From the NCBI GenBank assembly GCA_005772895.1, contig SXIH01000042.1:1-64000 (forward strand): a stretch of 64,000 nucleotides of DNA, written 5' to 3'. Positions 9,439 to 18,369 of this stretch are shown here, piece after piece. This stretch comes from Bacteroidota bacterium. Its GTDB lineage: Bacteria > Bacteroidota > Bacteroidia > 2-12-FULL-35-15. The position numbers and the translations under genes were made by a program. How positions within the stretch are numbered: the first letter of the stretch is position 1; each line of letters opens with the position of its first letter. The notes under the pieces are model-generated. The model did not search any database. It saw nothing but the letters and a program-made list of their open reading frames with translations, and had not been told where the DNA came from.

Positions 9439-9549
9439 CGTCATCCCGTGCCACGACACGGGATCTCATTTTCGTAAGGATTGACACTATAGATGCGATA
9501 TTGCTTTGCCATTCTAACTGGGAGACCCCGTGTCGCAGCACGGGGTGAC
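9439..9549. repeat. REP-like paired hairpin, family A copy 1
   Basis: Two hairpin arms in inverted orientation about 50 bp apart. The left arm (9439-9467) has the core CCCGTG..CACGGG flanked by T/A. The right arm (9520-9549) has CCCCGTG..CACGGGG. The reverse complement of the right arm matches the left arm apart from paired substitutions. It sits between the AlkC stop and the YbhN-type start. Further copies are at 10726, 25269, 29212 (single arm) and 37825. Confidence 0.85.
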
Positions 9550-9573
9550 AAATGCGAGAGAGTAATGCCTCCG

Positions 9574-10659
9574 TTATCTAATTAAAGTAAACTCCTTCTT
9601 CCCATATGACTTCCCATTCACAAAAATCTCAACAGCATGCTTGCCGGGATAATGAACGCGGGTAGTAAAATTCTTAAAACTATGCGATTTAGAAATTGAA
9701 ACACTTTGCTTAGCTTTTAAATCCAAATCCTTCAACTTAAAAACTTTAGGAGCCAATTCTCCTGATTTTTTCTGATAATGAATCGCATAATCTACAACTA
9801 ACTTCTGTGATTTTGTTTTCTCAGAAGTAATATCGAATGAAAAAGTGAAATTCTCACCTAATACAACTTTCAACTTTCCAACTTTGAACTTTGTAACTGA
9901 AATTTTCGGAGATTTCTCATAATCGAAGACTGCCAACGATCTTGCGTCACCTTTCTTAATAAGCGTACGACTGGCATGCTTTACAATCCAGGCAGTGTGT
10001 TCGTTTTTTCTGTCCCAGGAATTAACAACTTTCAACATCCAATCGGTATGCAATCTGGAAAAATCGTTTAAATGATTGGCGACTGATTTTTTTACATACA
10101 ACTCTTTATCCGCTTTCAACATTTCTAAAATCGGAAGTGTGTGATTGGGATTTTTCACTACTTCCTCCAAATTAAATGACCATGGCAATCTCGGGCGACA
10201 ACCTTCGCTGGCTAATCTTCTTACATGATGATTTTTATCTTCTGCCCACTTTTTCATCACCGAAAGTGTTTTATCAAAATCACGTTTTAAAAATTCACGG
10301 ATAGCAAATTCAGAAGAACCAAATTGTGTGAAATGTTTCAATGCTTCCATCGATAATTTAAAATCGTGGTGACCGTATTGACCAATATAATCAGGGAACA
10401 AAAAAGAAGTGTAATGTGATTTGAATTCCGGAACTACTTTCGAAAGAATGTCTACTGATTTTTTATAATCGTCAGGTAAATGTTTCTTAAGCGTAACGGT
10501 TGTATTGCGCATCCGCTGATTCAAAGAAAGAGCATCAATTCCTTTTGTAACGTCTTTTACAAATTTATCCGAATGGAAATTTTTATCGACTTTATTAAAT
10601 TCATGAGCCAATCGCTCGTAGAATTTTTTGGAAAACATGTCTTTTAATGCGTCTGCCAT
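9574..10659 (-). CDS. alkC: DNA alkylation repair protein, AlkC-like
   Basis: The protein has 361 residues. Residues 1-250 are HEAT-like helical repeats typical of the AlkC/AlkD superfamily. They include the AlkC signature EGCRPRLPW (152-160) and the preceding HHVRRLASEG segment. AlkC removes N3-alkylated purines such as 3-methyladenine without flipping the base. Residues ~252-361 form a beta-rich, Ig-like tail (PKISVTKFKVGKLKVVLGEN, ending FVNGKSYGKKEFTLIR), as in the subset of AlkC proteins that grip DNA with an extra C-terminal domain. It is cytoplasmic. The gene is flanked on both sides by REP-like elements of the same family. A promoter box lies 21 nt upstream. Confidence 0.88.
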   Translation of the reverse strand: MADALKDMFSKKFYERLAHEFNKVDKNFHSDKFVKDVTKGIDALSLNQRMRNTTVTLKKHLPDDYKKSVDILSKVVPEFKSHYTSFLFPDYIGQYGHHDFKLSMEALKHFTQFGSSEFAIREFLKRDFDKTLSVMKKWAEDKNHHVRRLASEGCRPRLPWSFNLEEVVKNPNHTLPILEMLKADKELYVKKSVANHLNDFSRLHTDWMLKVVNSWDRKNEHTAWIVKHASRTLIKKGDARSLAVFDYEKSPKISVTKFKVGKLKVVLGENFTFSFDITSEKTKSQKLVVDYAIHYQKKSGELAPKVFKLKDLDLKAKQSVSISKSHSFKNFTTRVHYPGKHAVEIFVNGKSYGKKEFTLIR

Positions 10660-10680
10660 TTTTCTTTACAATTATGCTTA

Positions 10681-10688
10681 CAAATATA
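10681..10688 (-). promoter_or_regulatory. Putative -7 box for the AlkC-like gene
   Basis: TATATTTG on the minus strand, a full TAnnTTTG match, 21 nt upstream of the ATG at 10659. Confidence 0.5.
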
Positions 10689-10725
10689 AGATTGATTTTG
10701 ATTACGGAGCATCTCTCTTACGAAG

Positions 10726-10811
10726 CGTCATCCCGTGCCACGACACGGGATCTCATGAATGATAACAGTATGTTCTAATTGGCAGACCCCGTGTCGGAGC
10801 ACGGGGTGACG
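10726..10811. repeat. REP-like paired hairpin, family A copy 2
   Basis: Left arm 10726-10753 with core CCCGTG..CACGGG, right arm 10783-10810 with CCCCGTG..CACGGGG, inverted. The spacer includes CTCATGAAT and AATTGGCAGA, both shared with copy 5 at 37825, so the element is longer than its hairpins. It lies between the metallophosphoesterase stop and the AlkC start. Confidence 0.85.
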
Positions 10812-10835
10812 ATGGCGATGGAGGCCTTCCTCCCT

Positions 10836-12104
10836 TTAAGCGTTATACAACTCCATCACCGTAATCTCCGGCATAATCCCTACTCTACCAGGATAACCTA
10901 AAAATCCTAATCCACGGTTCACGTATAAATGTTGTTTTTCTTTTGAGTATAAGCCTGCCCATTGTTTATAGACAAACTGTGAAGGACTCCATTTTATTAA
11001 TCCCGGGATTTCAATTCCGAATTGGAAACCGTGTGTATGTCCGCTGAAAGTAATATCTACATCTTTGAACTCTTCTGTAACTTGCATGTTCCAATGCGAT
11101 GGATCGTGTGACAATAAAAGTTTCACAGGATATTTTTCTGTTCCTGCATGCGCTTTTTTCATATCTCCATACTTAGGAAAATTCAAATTACCTCCCCAGT
11201 TTTCAATTCCTATCAATGCAATTTCTGATTCTTCTCTTTTTAATGCAACATGTTCGTTCATTAATAATTTCCAGCCTAATGCTGCATGTGTATTTTTTAA
11301 ATCTTCTAAGTTTTGTGATTTTGCTGCCTGACTTTCCCAAGTAATGTAATCTCCATAATCGTGATTACCTAATGTGCTGTACACTCCCATTGGTGCCTGT
11401 ACTTTTTTCAATACATCAAAAAATGGTAATACTTCTTTTGATTCGTTGTTTACTAAATCTCCTGTAAAGAAAATAACATCCGCATTTTGTTCCATTACAA
11501 TTTTAACAGCAGCTTCGAGTGGTGATGTAGAAACAAAACTTCCGGAATGAATATCAGAAATCTGAACAATTTTTAATCCATTGAATTCCGAAGGTAAATT
11601 TGGCAATACTACTTTTACTTTATGTACTTTATAATCGAAAGCGCCTTTCACCATTCCATAAATAAAACTTGCAAAAGGTAGAGCTGTCATTCCAACGGCA
11701 ACAATATTTAAAAACCGTAAACGAGAAATGGAATGGGGATTTACAGCTAATTCATTGGAAACAATTTCCGGTGGTTTTGTAAAATAGCTTGCAATCCATC
11801 TGAACAACCGGATAATATCATCAATCAATATAAATGTAGTTCCTATCAACTTTGAAATGATAACCATAATAACAAAGGAGAAAACGTATATTCTGATAAA
11901 TTTGGGCAAATCATTAAATGTAAAAAGAGCCGGCATCGCAAAAATTACAAAGGAAAAAATGGTGAATCCCCAATATGAAAAAAAAGCCAGGTTCTTTTTA
12001 AAGCCGGAACTGTTTGCTAATACGGTCTTAATCGACTGATAGAAATACAAATCAAACAGAAATAATAAAACGCCAATAATCAGAATTCGTAAACCGGTTG
12101 CCAT
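10836..12104 (-). CDS. Membrane-anchored metallophosphoesterase
   Basis: The protein has 422 residues. The N-terminal ~165 residues contain four or five TM helices, followed by a calcineurin-like phosphoesterase domain with all metal-binding motifs in order: QISDIHSGS, FTGDLVNN, LGNHDYGDY, LLSHDPSHW and SGHTHGFQFG. The arrangement matches YkuE/YaeI-type enzymes, some of which act on phospholipids or UDP-linked lipid precursors; the actual substrate is not shown by sequence. The end GLGFLGYPGRVGIMPEITV is typical of that family. It is divergent from the MFS transporter. A full-match -7 box lies 19 nt upstream of its ATG. Confidence 0.92.
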   Translation of the reverse strand: MATGLRILIIGVLLFLFDLYFYQSIKTVLANSSGFKKNLAFFSYWGFTIFSFVIFAMPALFTFNDLPKFIRIYVFSFVIMVIISKLIGTTFILIDDIIRLFRWIASYFTKPPEIVSNELAVNPHSISRLRFLNIVAVGMTALPFASFIYGMVKGAFDYKVHKVKVVLPNLPSEFNGLKIVQISDIHSGSFVSTSPLEAAVKIVMEQNADVIFFTGDLVNNESKEVLPFFDVLKKVQAPMGVYSTLGNHDYGDYITWESQAAKSQNLEDLKNTHAALGWKLLMNEHVALKREESEIALIGIENWGGNLNFPKYGDMKKAHAGTEKYPVKLLLSHDPSHWNMQVTEEFKDVDITFSGHTHGFQFGIEIPGLIKWSPSQFVYKQWAGLYSKEKQHLYVNRGLGFLGYPGRVGIMPEITVMELYNA

Positions 12105-12123
12105 TCATTTAATAATTAGGACA

Positions 12124-12131
12124 CAAAACTA
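12124..12131 (-). promoter_or_regulatory. Putative -7 box for the metallophosphoesterase
   Basis: TAGTTTTG on the minus strand, 19 nt before the ATG at 12104. Confidence 0.5.
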
Positions 12132-12177
12132 TGGAAACATTTTTCGATTTCAAAGTTTCCATAACAAAAATTAACAT

Positions 12178-12185
12178 TATATTTG
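12178..12185 (+). promoter_or_regulatory. Putative -7 box for the MFS transporter
   Basis: TATATTTG, full match. It would give a leader of about 100 nt that contains the family B palindrome at 12247-12275. Confidence 0.4.
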
Positions 12186-12246
12186 TACTCTAACTAAAAA
12201 GACGATTGAAAGTAATAATTACTTTAAAGTGATTCTTTCTTTATTG

Positions 12247-12275
12247 CGTCACCCTGAGCGTAGTCGAAGGGCATC
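12247..12275. repeat. Short palindromic repeat, family B copy 1
   Basis: A 29-bp element containing CACCCTGAGCG and CGAAGGGCATC. The outer halves CCCT/AGGG pair to form a small hairpin. A related copy is at 29269-29294. It lies in the presumed leader of the MFS gene. Confidence 0.65.
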
Positions 12276-12293
12276 AATTGAGAAAACATTTAT

Positions 12294-13523
12294 ATGAAAC
12301 AAGAACAAGCAGAAAAAGTATCGTTTACTCCTTATCAAAAATTTGTAATCACAATTTTAGCGCTGACACAATTCACTGTTGTGCTTGATTTCATGGTTAT
12401 GTCGCCTTTAGGTGATATGCTTATGAAACAGATGAACCTTACAACAACACAGTTTGGAATTTCGGTTGCAGCCTATGCTGTTAGTGCAGGAATTTCAGGT
12501 TTGTTGACAGCAGGTTTTGCCGACAGATACGACAGAAAAAAATTACTCTTGTTTTTTTACATAGGTTTTATTTTAGGAACATTGTTTTGTGGCTTATCCA
12601 CCAATTACCAAATGTTATTGGCTGCACGCATTATCACTGGAATATTTGGTGGCGTAATTGGTTCTATCTCTATGGCAATTGTAGCCGATCTTTTTCCTAT
12701 TCAGCAACGCGGACGAGTTATGGGATTCATGCAAATGGGATTTGGTGCAAGTCAGGTATTGGGAATTCCAATCAGCTTATACCTTTCTAATGAATGGGGA
12801 TGGCAAAGTCCGTTTTTAATGATTGTTGGAATGGCAAGTATTATTTTGGCAGCATTGGTTGTAAAAATGCAACCTATTACCGACCATTTAGATAATAAAA
12901 CTGAGAACAATGCTTTTACACATCTTTTAAATACCATTAAAAACAGAAATTACAGAATTGGATTTTTAACCACTGCTCTACTTTCATTAGGCGGATTTAT
13001 GATGATGCCTTGGGGAAGCGCCTTTGCGATAAACAATTTAAAAATTACCAACGAACAACTTCCAATTTTATTTATGGTGGCAGGTGTGGCAACATTAATT
13101 ATTATGCCGGTAATTGGTAAGTTGAGTGACAGTATGAGTAAGTTCAACATTTTTACATTTGCATCCATCTGGTTAATGATTGTAGTTGTAATTTATACCA
13201 ATATGACTGAATCACCACTTTGGCTGGTGATGATTTTAAATGTTTCCATGATGATTGGAATTATGGGAAGAATGGTTCCATCCATGGCACTGGTTTCTGC
13301 ATTACCAGAAATGCACGACCGTGGAGCATTTATGAGTATCAATTCATCTCTGCAACAAATTGCCGGAGGAATTGCATCAGCCATTGGAGGAATGATAGTT
13401 GTTCAAAAAACAAAATTAAGTCCGCTTGAGCATTACGATATTTTAGGATATGTTGTTGTATTTTTCGCTATTGCATGTGTGTTTATGTTGTGGAGAGTGA
13501 GTAAGGTGGTGAAGGTGAAATAA
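12294..13523 (+). CDS. MFS transporter
   Basis: The protein has 409 residues and about 12 TM helices in two halves joined by a charged cytoplasmic loop (DHLDNKTENNAFTHLLNTIK). The MFS motif A is present after TM2 as GFADRYDRKKLLL, followed by ARIITGIFGGVIGSISMAIV and RGRVMGFMQMGFGASQVLGI, which resemble proton-driven drug or sugar efflux pumps (DHA1-like). The substrate cannot be assigned. The gene stands alone between the divergent metallophosphoesterase and the T9SS gene 31 bp downstream, which has its own promoter box. Confidence 0.9.
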   Translation: MKQEQAEKVSFTPYQKFVITILALTQFTVVLDFMVMSPLGDMLMKQMNLTTTQFGISVAAYAVSAGISGLLTAGFADRYDRKKLLLFFYIGFILGTLFCGLSTNYQMLLAARIITGIFGGVIGSISMAIVADLFPIQQRGRVMGFMQMGFGASQVLGIPISLYLSNEWGWQSPFLMIVGMASIILAALVVKMQPITDHLDNKTENNAFTHLLNTIKNRNYRIGFLTTALLSLGGFMMMPWGSAFAINNLKITNEQLPILFMVAGVATLIIMPVIGKLSDSMSKFNIFTFASIWLMIVVVIYTNMTESPLWLVMILNVSMMIGIMGRMVPSMALVSALPEMHDRGAFMSINSSLQQIAGGIASAIGGMIVVQKTKLSPLEHYDILGYVVVFFAIACVFMLWRVSKVVKVK

Positions 13524-13529
13524 GTTTGG

Positions 13530-13537
13530 TATATTTG
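13530..13537 (+). promoter_or_regulatory. Putative -7 box for the T9SS cargo at 13555
   Basis: TATATTTG, full match, beginning 6 bp after the MFS stop codon and 17 nt before the next ATG. Confidence 0.5.
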
Positions 13538-13554
13538 GTAGAGACTAAACAACT

Positions 13555-14964
13555 ATGAGAAAACTAATCTTCATCGCTATTCTATTTATAACGAATTTTT
13601 CATTTGCTCAAAATGAGGGAAACATTTGGTATTTTGGAACTAATGCGGGAATAGATTTTAATGGTGCCGTACCTGTTGCTCTCAATGATGGGCAAACAGC
13701 TGTCATTGAAGGGACAGCTAGTATAGCCGATCCATCTAGTGGCAAAGTACTTTTTTATACAGATGGTGGAAATGTTTGGGATTCAACTCATAATATAATG
13801 CCTAATGGAACTGGCTTAATGGGTACTGGTACAACTACTCAGGCAGCATTAATAGTCCGTCATCCATGCAGCAAAAGAAAGTATTACATATTTACCATTG
13901 AAGCCGAAACGGGATCAAATGGTTTAAGATATTCAACAGTTGACATGTGTCTTAACAGCGGAAAAGGTGATATCGTTGTAAAAAATTTTCCACTTTATTC
14001 TTTTCCAATGGCTGAAAAACTAACTGTTGCCAAACATTCAAATGGAATTGATGTTTGGGTCCTTGCACATGAGTTTGGGAGTAATAAATTTTTGGCATAC
14101 CCTATTACTTGTAGCGGTATTGGTGCGCCAACTGTCTCTAATGTAGGATTGCCTTATTCATTTGATGGAGATGAATATGGTCAAATGAAAATATCTCCTA
14201 ATGGAACAATTATAGGTTCCACAATATACTACACAACAAGTAAAGTTGAGATATATGATTTTGATAATTCAACAGGCAGCATATCAAGTACATTAGTAAT
14301 ATATAATATTGATAATCCATGGGGACTTGAATTTTCACCTGATAATACTAAACTTTATGTTTCACAATATGCTACATTGCCAAGCGCAATCTTTCAATTT
14401 GATTTAACAGCAGGTTCTGATACAGCAATTAATAATTCAAAGACATTAATTTACGATCTTAGTCCATATGCAATAAGATCATTCCAGCTAGACCCCTATA
14501 AACAAAAAATATATGCAGCTTCTTCAAGCAGTAACTATTTAGGAGTCATAAACAGCCCTAATTCCTTAGGAATTTCTTGCAATTATATTAATAATGGATT
14601 TCAGGTCGCACCAGGCACATCTGTCTGGGTTGGTTTACCTAATACTGTGTTAACCTTTGCCCCAGATAGTAGTGTAATAGATTGTGATTCTATAAGTGGA
14701 ATTAATTCCTTTGAAAATTATTTCAATTTCAAACTTTATCCAAATCCGACTGCTCATTTTTCGATATTAGAATTCACAAATCCAACAAGACAGAACTGCA
14801 CTTTGACACTTTATGACCTTAATGGACAACTTGTAAAAACAATAAATAATATCACAGAAGAAAAAGTTAAAATAGAAAGACATAATCTCTCAAATGGATT
14901 TTATTTTTTTCAACTGCTAACCGACAAACAAATTATTGCTTCTGGTAAGTTGATAATAGAATAG
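13555..14964 (+). CDS. T9SS type A cargo, beta-propeller-like
   Basis: The protein has 469 residues. The signal peptide (MRKLIFIAILFITNFSFAQ) is followed by NEGNIWYFGTNAGIDFNG, the usual opening of a family of secreted Bacteroidota proteins that then run through propeller-like strands (KVLFYTDGGNVWDSTHN, YYIFTIEAE, GLEFSPDNTKLYVSQY, SFQLDPYKQKIYAASS). The C-terminal ~80 residues are a type A sorting domain (FKLYPNPTAHFSILEF, LTLYDLNGQLVKT, LSNGFYFFQLLTD). A structural or adhesive surface role is likely; no active site is visible. Related but longer members end in a type B domain instead. Transcription is probably independent, from the box at 13530. Confidence 0.9.
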   Translation: MRKLIFIAILFITNFSFAQNEGNIWYFGTNAGIDFNGAVPVALNDGQTAVIEGTASIADPSSGKVLFYTDGGNVWDSTHNIMPNGTGLMGTGTTTQAALIVRHPCSKRKYYIFTIEAETGSNGLRYSTVDMCLNSGKGDIVVKNFPLYSFPMAEKLTVAKHSNGIDVWVLAHEFGSNKFLAYPITCSGIGAPTVSNVGLPYSFDGDEYGQMKISPNGTIIGSTIYYTTSKVEIYDFDNSTGSISSTLVIYNIDNPWGLEFSPDNTKLYVSQYATLPSAIFQFDLTAGSDTAINNSKTLIYDLSPYAIRSFQLDPYKQKIYAASSSSNYLGVINSPNSLGISCNYINNGFQVAPGTSVWVGLPNTVLTFAPDSSVIDCDSISGINSFENYFNFKLYPNPTAHFSILEFTNPTRQNCTLTLYDLNGQLVKTINNITEEKVKIERHNLSNGFYFFQLLTDKQIIASGKLIIE

Positions 14965-14990
14965 TTAGAAAAGCAAACGGGCACAAGACG

Positions 14991-15971
14991 TCAAAACCCC
15001 AACAAACTACCCTTCACACCTTTTTCAGAAAATTCAAGAGCTGGTGCTGGAATTTTCAAATAGCCAATAGAATAGAAAATTGTTTTTAAAAATTTAGATG
15101 TTGTTTTTATTCTTGTTAAGTCTACATCAAAGGACAAATAATATTGTCGGTAGCGTTCATGATAAATTTGAAAACCTTCTTCATCAGTGTATGGCGGGTT
15201 AAAGTTTCCACCGGTCATACCATCCGCTCCGTAACCAACAGCAATGTTTAACCATTTTGGAAATCGTGTTTCATGACTCATAAACGAAGCTGGATTTACA
15301 GAAAGCCAATATGTTTGTCCGTTATAATCCTTTAGAATATTCTCCTGTAAATTTTTCCCTAACACATCCGGACGGAATTTTGAATATTCACTTTGCATAA
15401 AAGAAAATTTCAAAACAATGCGTTGTTCGTTCCATGCAAGTTCTTGTCCGATACAAAGCAGAGAGCCGGCAGTATTTGCAGCAAAATCACCCCATGAAAA
15501 TCCCCATTCGGAAGAATAACCATCCAATACTTCTATTGTGCTTTGGTAAACAGAACCTAACATTCCGCCATACCAAATTGCTTTTTTGCGTTTTATTCCA
15601 CTCCATTTATAAAGTTGTGTTCCAACTCGTCCAATGTAATAAGATGTTGTAAGGTGTCCGACTTTATCGACTTGCAACCATTCTGCATTATCATCAAAAG
15701 AATGCATGGATGAGCGGGGATAATCTTTGTACCACAATTCATTTAAACCTATTAAAGAACCAGCGTATAATCCAGCTTCTGTTGCGGCAACAAGGGCGAA
15801 ACGTTTTTTTGAAAATGAGGTTGCTGAACACACAAGTGTAATGGGAATAGGCTTAACATGAGAAGTATCAATAAGTGCTTGTTTGATGAGAATAGAATCG
15901 TTTTGCGCCTTTGAATGAACAAAGGCAAAACAAAGAGCAGACAACAAAAAATATTTGAAAGTAAAACGCAC
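14991..15971 (-). CDS. DUF2279 family envelope protein
   Basis: The protein has 326 residues and starts with GTG (15969-15971). It has a signal peptide (RFTFKYFLLSALCFAFVHSKAQ). The DUF2279 core has VDKVGHLTTSYYIGRVGTQL, then GGMLGSVYQSTIEVLDGYSS and WGFSWGDFAANTAGSLLCIG, a hydrophobic region that probably sits in or on the membrane. The C-terminal part is beta-rich (YYLSFDVDLTRIK), in keeping with an outer-membrane-associated fold. The function of the family is unknown. It follows the surE-lpxB-SpoIID run on the same strand but is separated from it by the 80-bp palindromic element at 16003-16082, which could end transcription. Confidence 0.85.
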   Translation of the reverse strand: MRFTFKYFLLSALCFAFVHSKAQNDSILIKQALIDTSHVKPIPITLVCSATSFSKKRFALVAATEAGLYAGSLIGLNELWYKDYPRSSMHSFDDNAEWLQVDKVGHLTTSYYIGRVGTQLYKWSGIKRKKAIWYGGMLGSVYQSTIEVLDGYSSEWGFSWGDFAANTAGSLLCIGQELAWNEQRIVLKFSFMQSEYSKFRPDVLGKNLQENILKDYNGQTYWLSVNPASFMSHETRFPKWLNIAVGYGADGMTGGNFNPPYTDEEGFQIYHERYRQYYLSFDVDLTRIKTTSKFLKTIFYSIGYLKIPAPALEFSEKGVKGSLLGF

Positions 15972-16002
15972 GATTAAAGATAAGGAGAATTTTCTTTCAG
16001 AA

Positions 16003-16082
16003 CGTCATTGCGAGGGCTTTGCCCGAAGCAATCTCATCCTAAATATTGCGAGTGAGATTGCTTCACTTCGCTCGCAATGACG
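16003..16082. repeat. Large palindromic repeat, family C
   Basis: The outer arms CGTCATTGCGAG / CTCGCAATGACG are perfect inverted repeats over 12 bp. The inner arms GAAGCAATCTC / GAGATTGCTTC are perfect over 11 bp. Each half can also fold on itself. The sequence type (TCATTGCGAG..GAAGCAATCTC) recurs in unrelated bacterial genomes as a REP-like element. It lies between the SpoIID-like stop and the DUF2279 start. Confidence 0.85.
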
Positions 16083-16096
16083 CTCCGCGAGCTAAC

Positions 16097-17269
16097 TTAT
16101 TCCTGCCGAAAATAATTCAAGGCTGACAAATCCACCAGATGAACATCTTTATAATAAAAATTCAAAATCTCCTTATAAGAACGGTTTAGTTTTGCCTGAC
16201 GCATGGCACCTTCCTGGCAAAGCCCTACTCCGTGTCCATAACCTTTTCCATTAAAAAGAACGGACTCACCTTCTTGTTCAACTGAAAAATAGGTGGATTT
16301 TAATTGAAAATCGGCACGGATAATTTTCAACGGAATTTTTAGATCTTTATCCGTAAAATAAATTGCTCTTCCGTATGTTTGAGTAAACGATGTTGCATTG
16401 TTAAGCATCAAACTATCATCTACAGGATATTTATGTTTTAGCTGCAAATAGGCTTTCCAATCTTCCATTGGAATTGTGCGTTTCCATTTTGCATGTGGTT
16501 GTCTCAGACAAAAAGTGTCTTTCACCGATTTTAAATAAGTTGTAGGAGTAGCCCAAACATCTTGTGATGCAACCGTTTGTCCGCCACAATTAGAGTGAAA
16601 TGCTGCAGTAATTAAATTTAAGTCATCGTCAACAACAACCAAGCCTTTTGTATCATACACACCTTTTTTAATATCAGCATCCACTGATCTGCTCAAGTAA
16701 GCTTGACAATGCACATCGTCACAAACTTGATAACCTTCCAACACATGACGATTGATATGCGCTAACAAATACGTTCTGCATAAAATGGATTGCAATTTAT
16801 AATACTCTAAACTTGTACGGGTACCTGATTCAGATTCCACCACTCCTGCAATGTATTTTTCTATATCAATGTTGTTGATGAGTAAAAATTGTTTTTTGTC
16901 GGCCGTTAAACCAATAGTCACGTCATCCTCATAGGTTCTTACTTTTCCTTCAGGAATTACCGATTTAATTTTAAATGCTCCGTCAAGTTGTTTGGACTTC
17001 ATTTTAAGAGATGCATATTTTCCAATTGTCCTTTCAAATGTTTTTAAGATGATTGAATCTTTTTCAATAGTCAATTGAAAAATCCCGGGAGTATCGCTGT
17101 TTAAAAGCAGCACTCCGTCTCCGTAAACATCATAAGTACCGGTAATGGGTGAAAAAATGAAGGACTGAATAACTTTTGTGGTAAGTATCCGGACATTTAA
17201 AGAAGTCGCAAATATTGAACTGAAAGAAGCGAAAAAGAAAAAGGAGAGTATGATTTTTTTTATTCGCAT
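16097..17269 (-). CDS. SpoIID/LytB domain protein
   Basis: The protein has 390 residues with an N-terminal signal peptide (IILSFFFFASFSSIFA). The SpoIID domain follows: NNIDIEKYIAGVVESESG, LEYYKLQSILCRTYLLAHI, VCDDVHCQAYLS, AAFHSNCGGQTVASQDVW, and the closing FNGKGYGHGVGLCQEGAMRQA. SpoIID is a lytic transglycosylase that cuts denuded glycan strands in sporulating Firmicutes. Bacteroidota homologues keep the fold, but their substrate is less certain. It is periplasmic. Its ATG overlaps the lpxB stop by one base (TAATG), so it is the last gene of a translationally coupled surE-lpxB operon and may link envelope lipid and peptidoglycan work. Confidence 0.9.
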   Translation of the reverse strand: MRIKKIILSFFFFASFSSIFATSLNVRILTTKVIQSFIFSPITGTYDVYGDGVLLLNSDTPGIFQLTIEKDSIILKTFERTIGKYASLKMKSKQLDGAFKIKSVIPEGKVRTYEDDVTIGLTADKKQFLLINNIDIEKYIAGVVESESGTRTSLEYYKLQSILCRTYLLAHINRHVLEGYQVCDDVHCQAYLSRSVDADIKKGVYDTKGLVVVDDDLNLITAAFHSNCGGQTVASQDVWATPTTYLKSVKDTFCLRQPHAKWKRTIPMEDWKAYLQLKHKYPVDDSLMLNNATSFTQTYGRAIYFTDKDLKIPLKIIRADFQLKSTYFSVEQEGESVLFNGKGYGHGVGLCQEGAMRQAKLNRSYKEILNFYYKDVHLVDLSALNYFRQE

Positions 17270-18369
17270 TATTGCTTAAGGTATTTAATCATTAATTCAG
17301 CTGTTTTCTGTGAAGCACCTGGACCACCTAATTTTGTTTTCAGTTCGGTATAATCAGCTAAAAGTTTATTTCTTGTTTCAGAAGTAAGCAATTTATCCAA
17401 TTCCGTTTTTAAATTTTGTTCATTCAAATCATCTTGGATAAGTTCTCTGACTATTTCTTTGTCCATAATTAAATTCACCAAAGAAATGTATTTCACTTTT
17501 ATAAGTTGTTTTGCAATTACGTAAGATATTTTCCCTGCCATATAACAAACCACTTCAGGAACACCAAACAAAGCAGTTTCCAGAGTAGCAGTTCCAGATG
17601 CAACCAAAGCCGCTTCTGATTTTTGTAATAGTTGATACGTTTTTCCATAAACAATTTTAACATCATTGTCAGGAAAAAATGTTTTGTAATACTCCGGTGT
17701 TTGTGACGGAGCACCTGCAACAACAAACTGATGATTGGGATAATGTTTGCGCATCGACAACATTAATGGCAAAAGTGAAGATATCTCCTGCTTTCTGCTT
17801 CCGGGCAATATAGCAATAATCGGTTTTGAAAAAGTTATTCCTAAGTCGTTGGATTCTTTAGTATAATTATCAACGGCATCTAGCAATGGGTGTCCGACAA
17901 AATCAACAGTATAATCAAAGCGCTTGTAAAATTCTTTTTCAAAAGGAAGAATCACAAACATTTTATCTACAATCTTTTTTATTTTGTGAACGCGTGACTG
18001 TTTCCAAGCCCAAACTTGCGGAGAGATATAATAAAACACTTTAAAATTGTTTGCTTTTGCAAATTCGGCAATACGTAAATTAAAACCGGGATAGTCAACC
18101 AAAATCAATACATCCGGTTTATTTTCAAGAATATCTTTTTTGCAGAGATCAATGTTTTTAAAAATGGTGCGGATGTTCATCAACACTTCTGCAAAACCCA
18201 TGAATGCTAATTCGCGGTAGTGTTTCACAATTTCTGCACCTTGCTTTTGCATCAAATCACCACCCCAGCAACGGAAAGAAGCAGAAGAATCCAACACCTT
18301 TAATGACTTCATTAAATTGGATGCATGTAAATCGCCCGAAGCTTCTCCTGCTATTATATAGTACTTCAT
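17269..18369 (-). CDS. lpxB: Lipid-A-disaccharide synthase
   Basis: LpxB joins UDP-2,3-diacylglucosamine with lipid X to make the lipid A disaccharide at the inner membrane's cytoplasmic face. The protein has 366 residues and opens with MKYYIIAGEASGDLHASNL, the exact family N-terminus. This fixes the start at 18369 rather than 19 codons upstream. At this ATG the preceding gene's TGA overlaps by one base (TGATG). Other family features are AFMGFAEVL, LVDYPGFNLRIA, YYISPQVWAWKQSRV and LPGSRKQEI. The GT-B C-terminal domain contains VASGTATLETALFGVPEVV. Length fits the family. Confidence 0.97.
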   Translation of the reverse strand: MKYYIIAGEASGDLHASNLMKSLKVLDSSASFRCWGGDLMQKQGAEIVKHYRELAFMGFAEVLMNIRTIFKNIDLCKKDILENKPDVLILVDYPGFNLRIAEFAKANNFKVFYYISPQVWAWKQSRVHKIKKIVDKMFVILPFEKEFYKRFDYTVDFVGHPLLDAVDNYTKESNDLGITFSKPIIAILPGSRKQEISSLLPLMLSMRKHYPNHQFVVAGAPSQTPEYYKTFFPDNDVKIVYGKTYQLLQKSEAALVASGTATLETALFGVPEVVCYMAGKISYVIAKQLIKVKYISLVNLIMDKEIVRELIQDDLNEQNLKTELDKLLTSETRNKLLADYTELKTKLGGPGASQKTAELMIKYLKQ

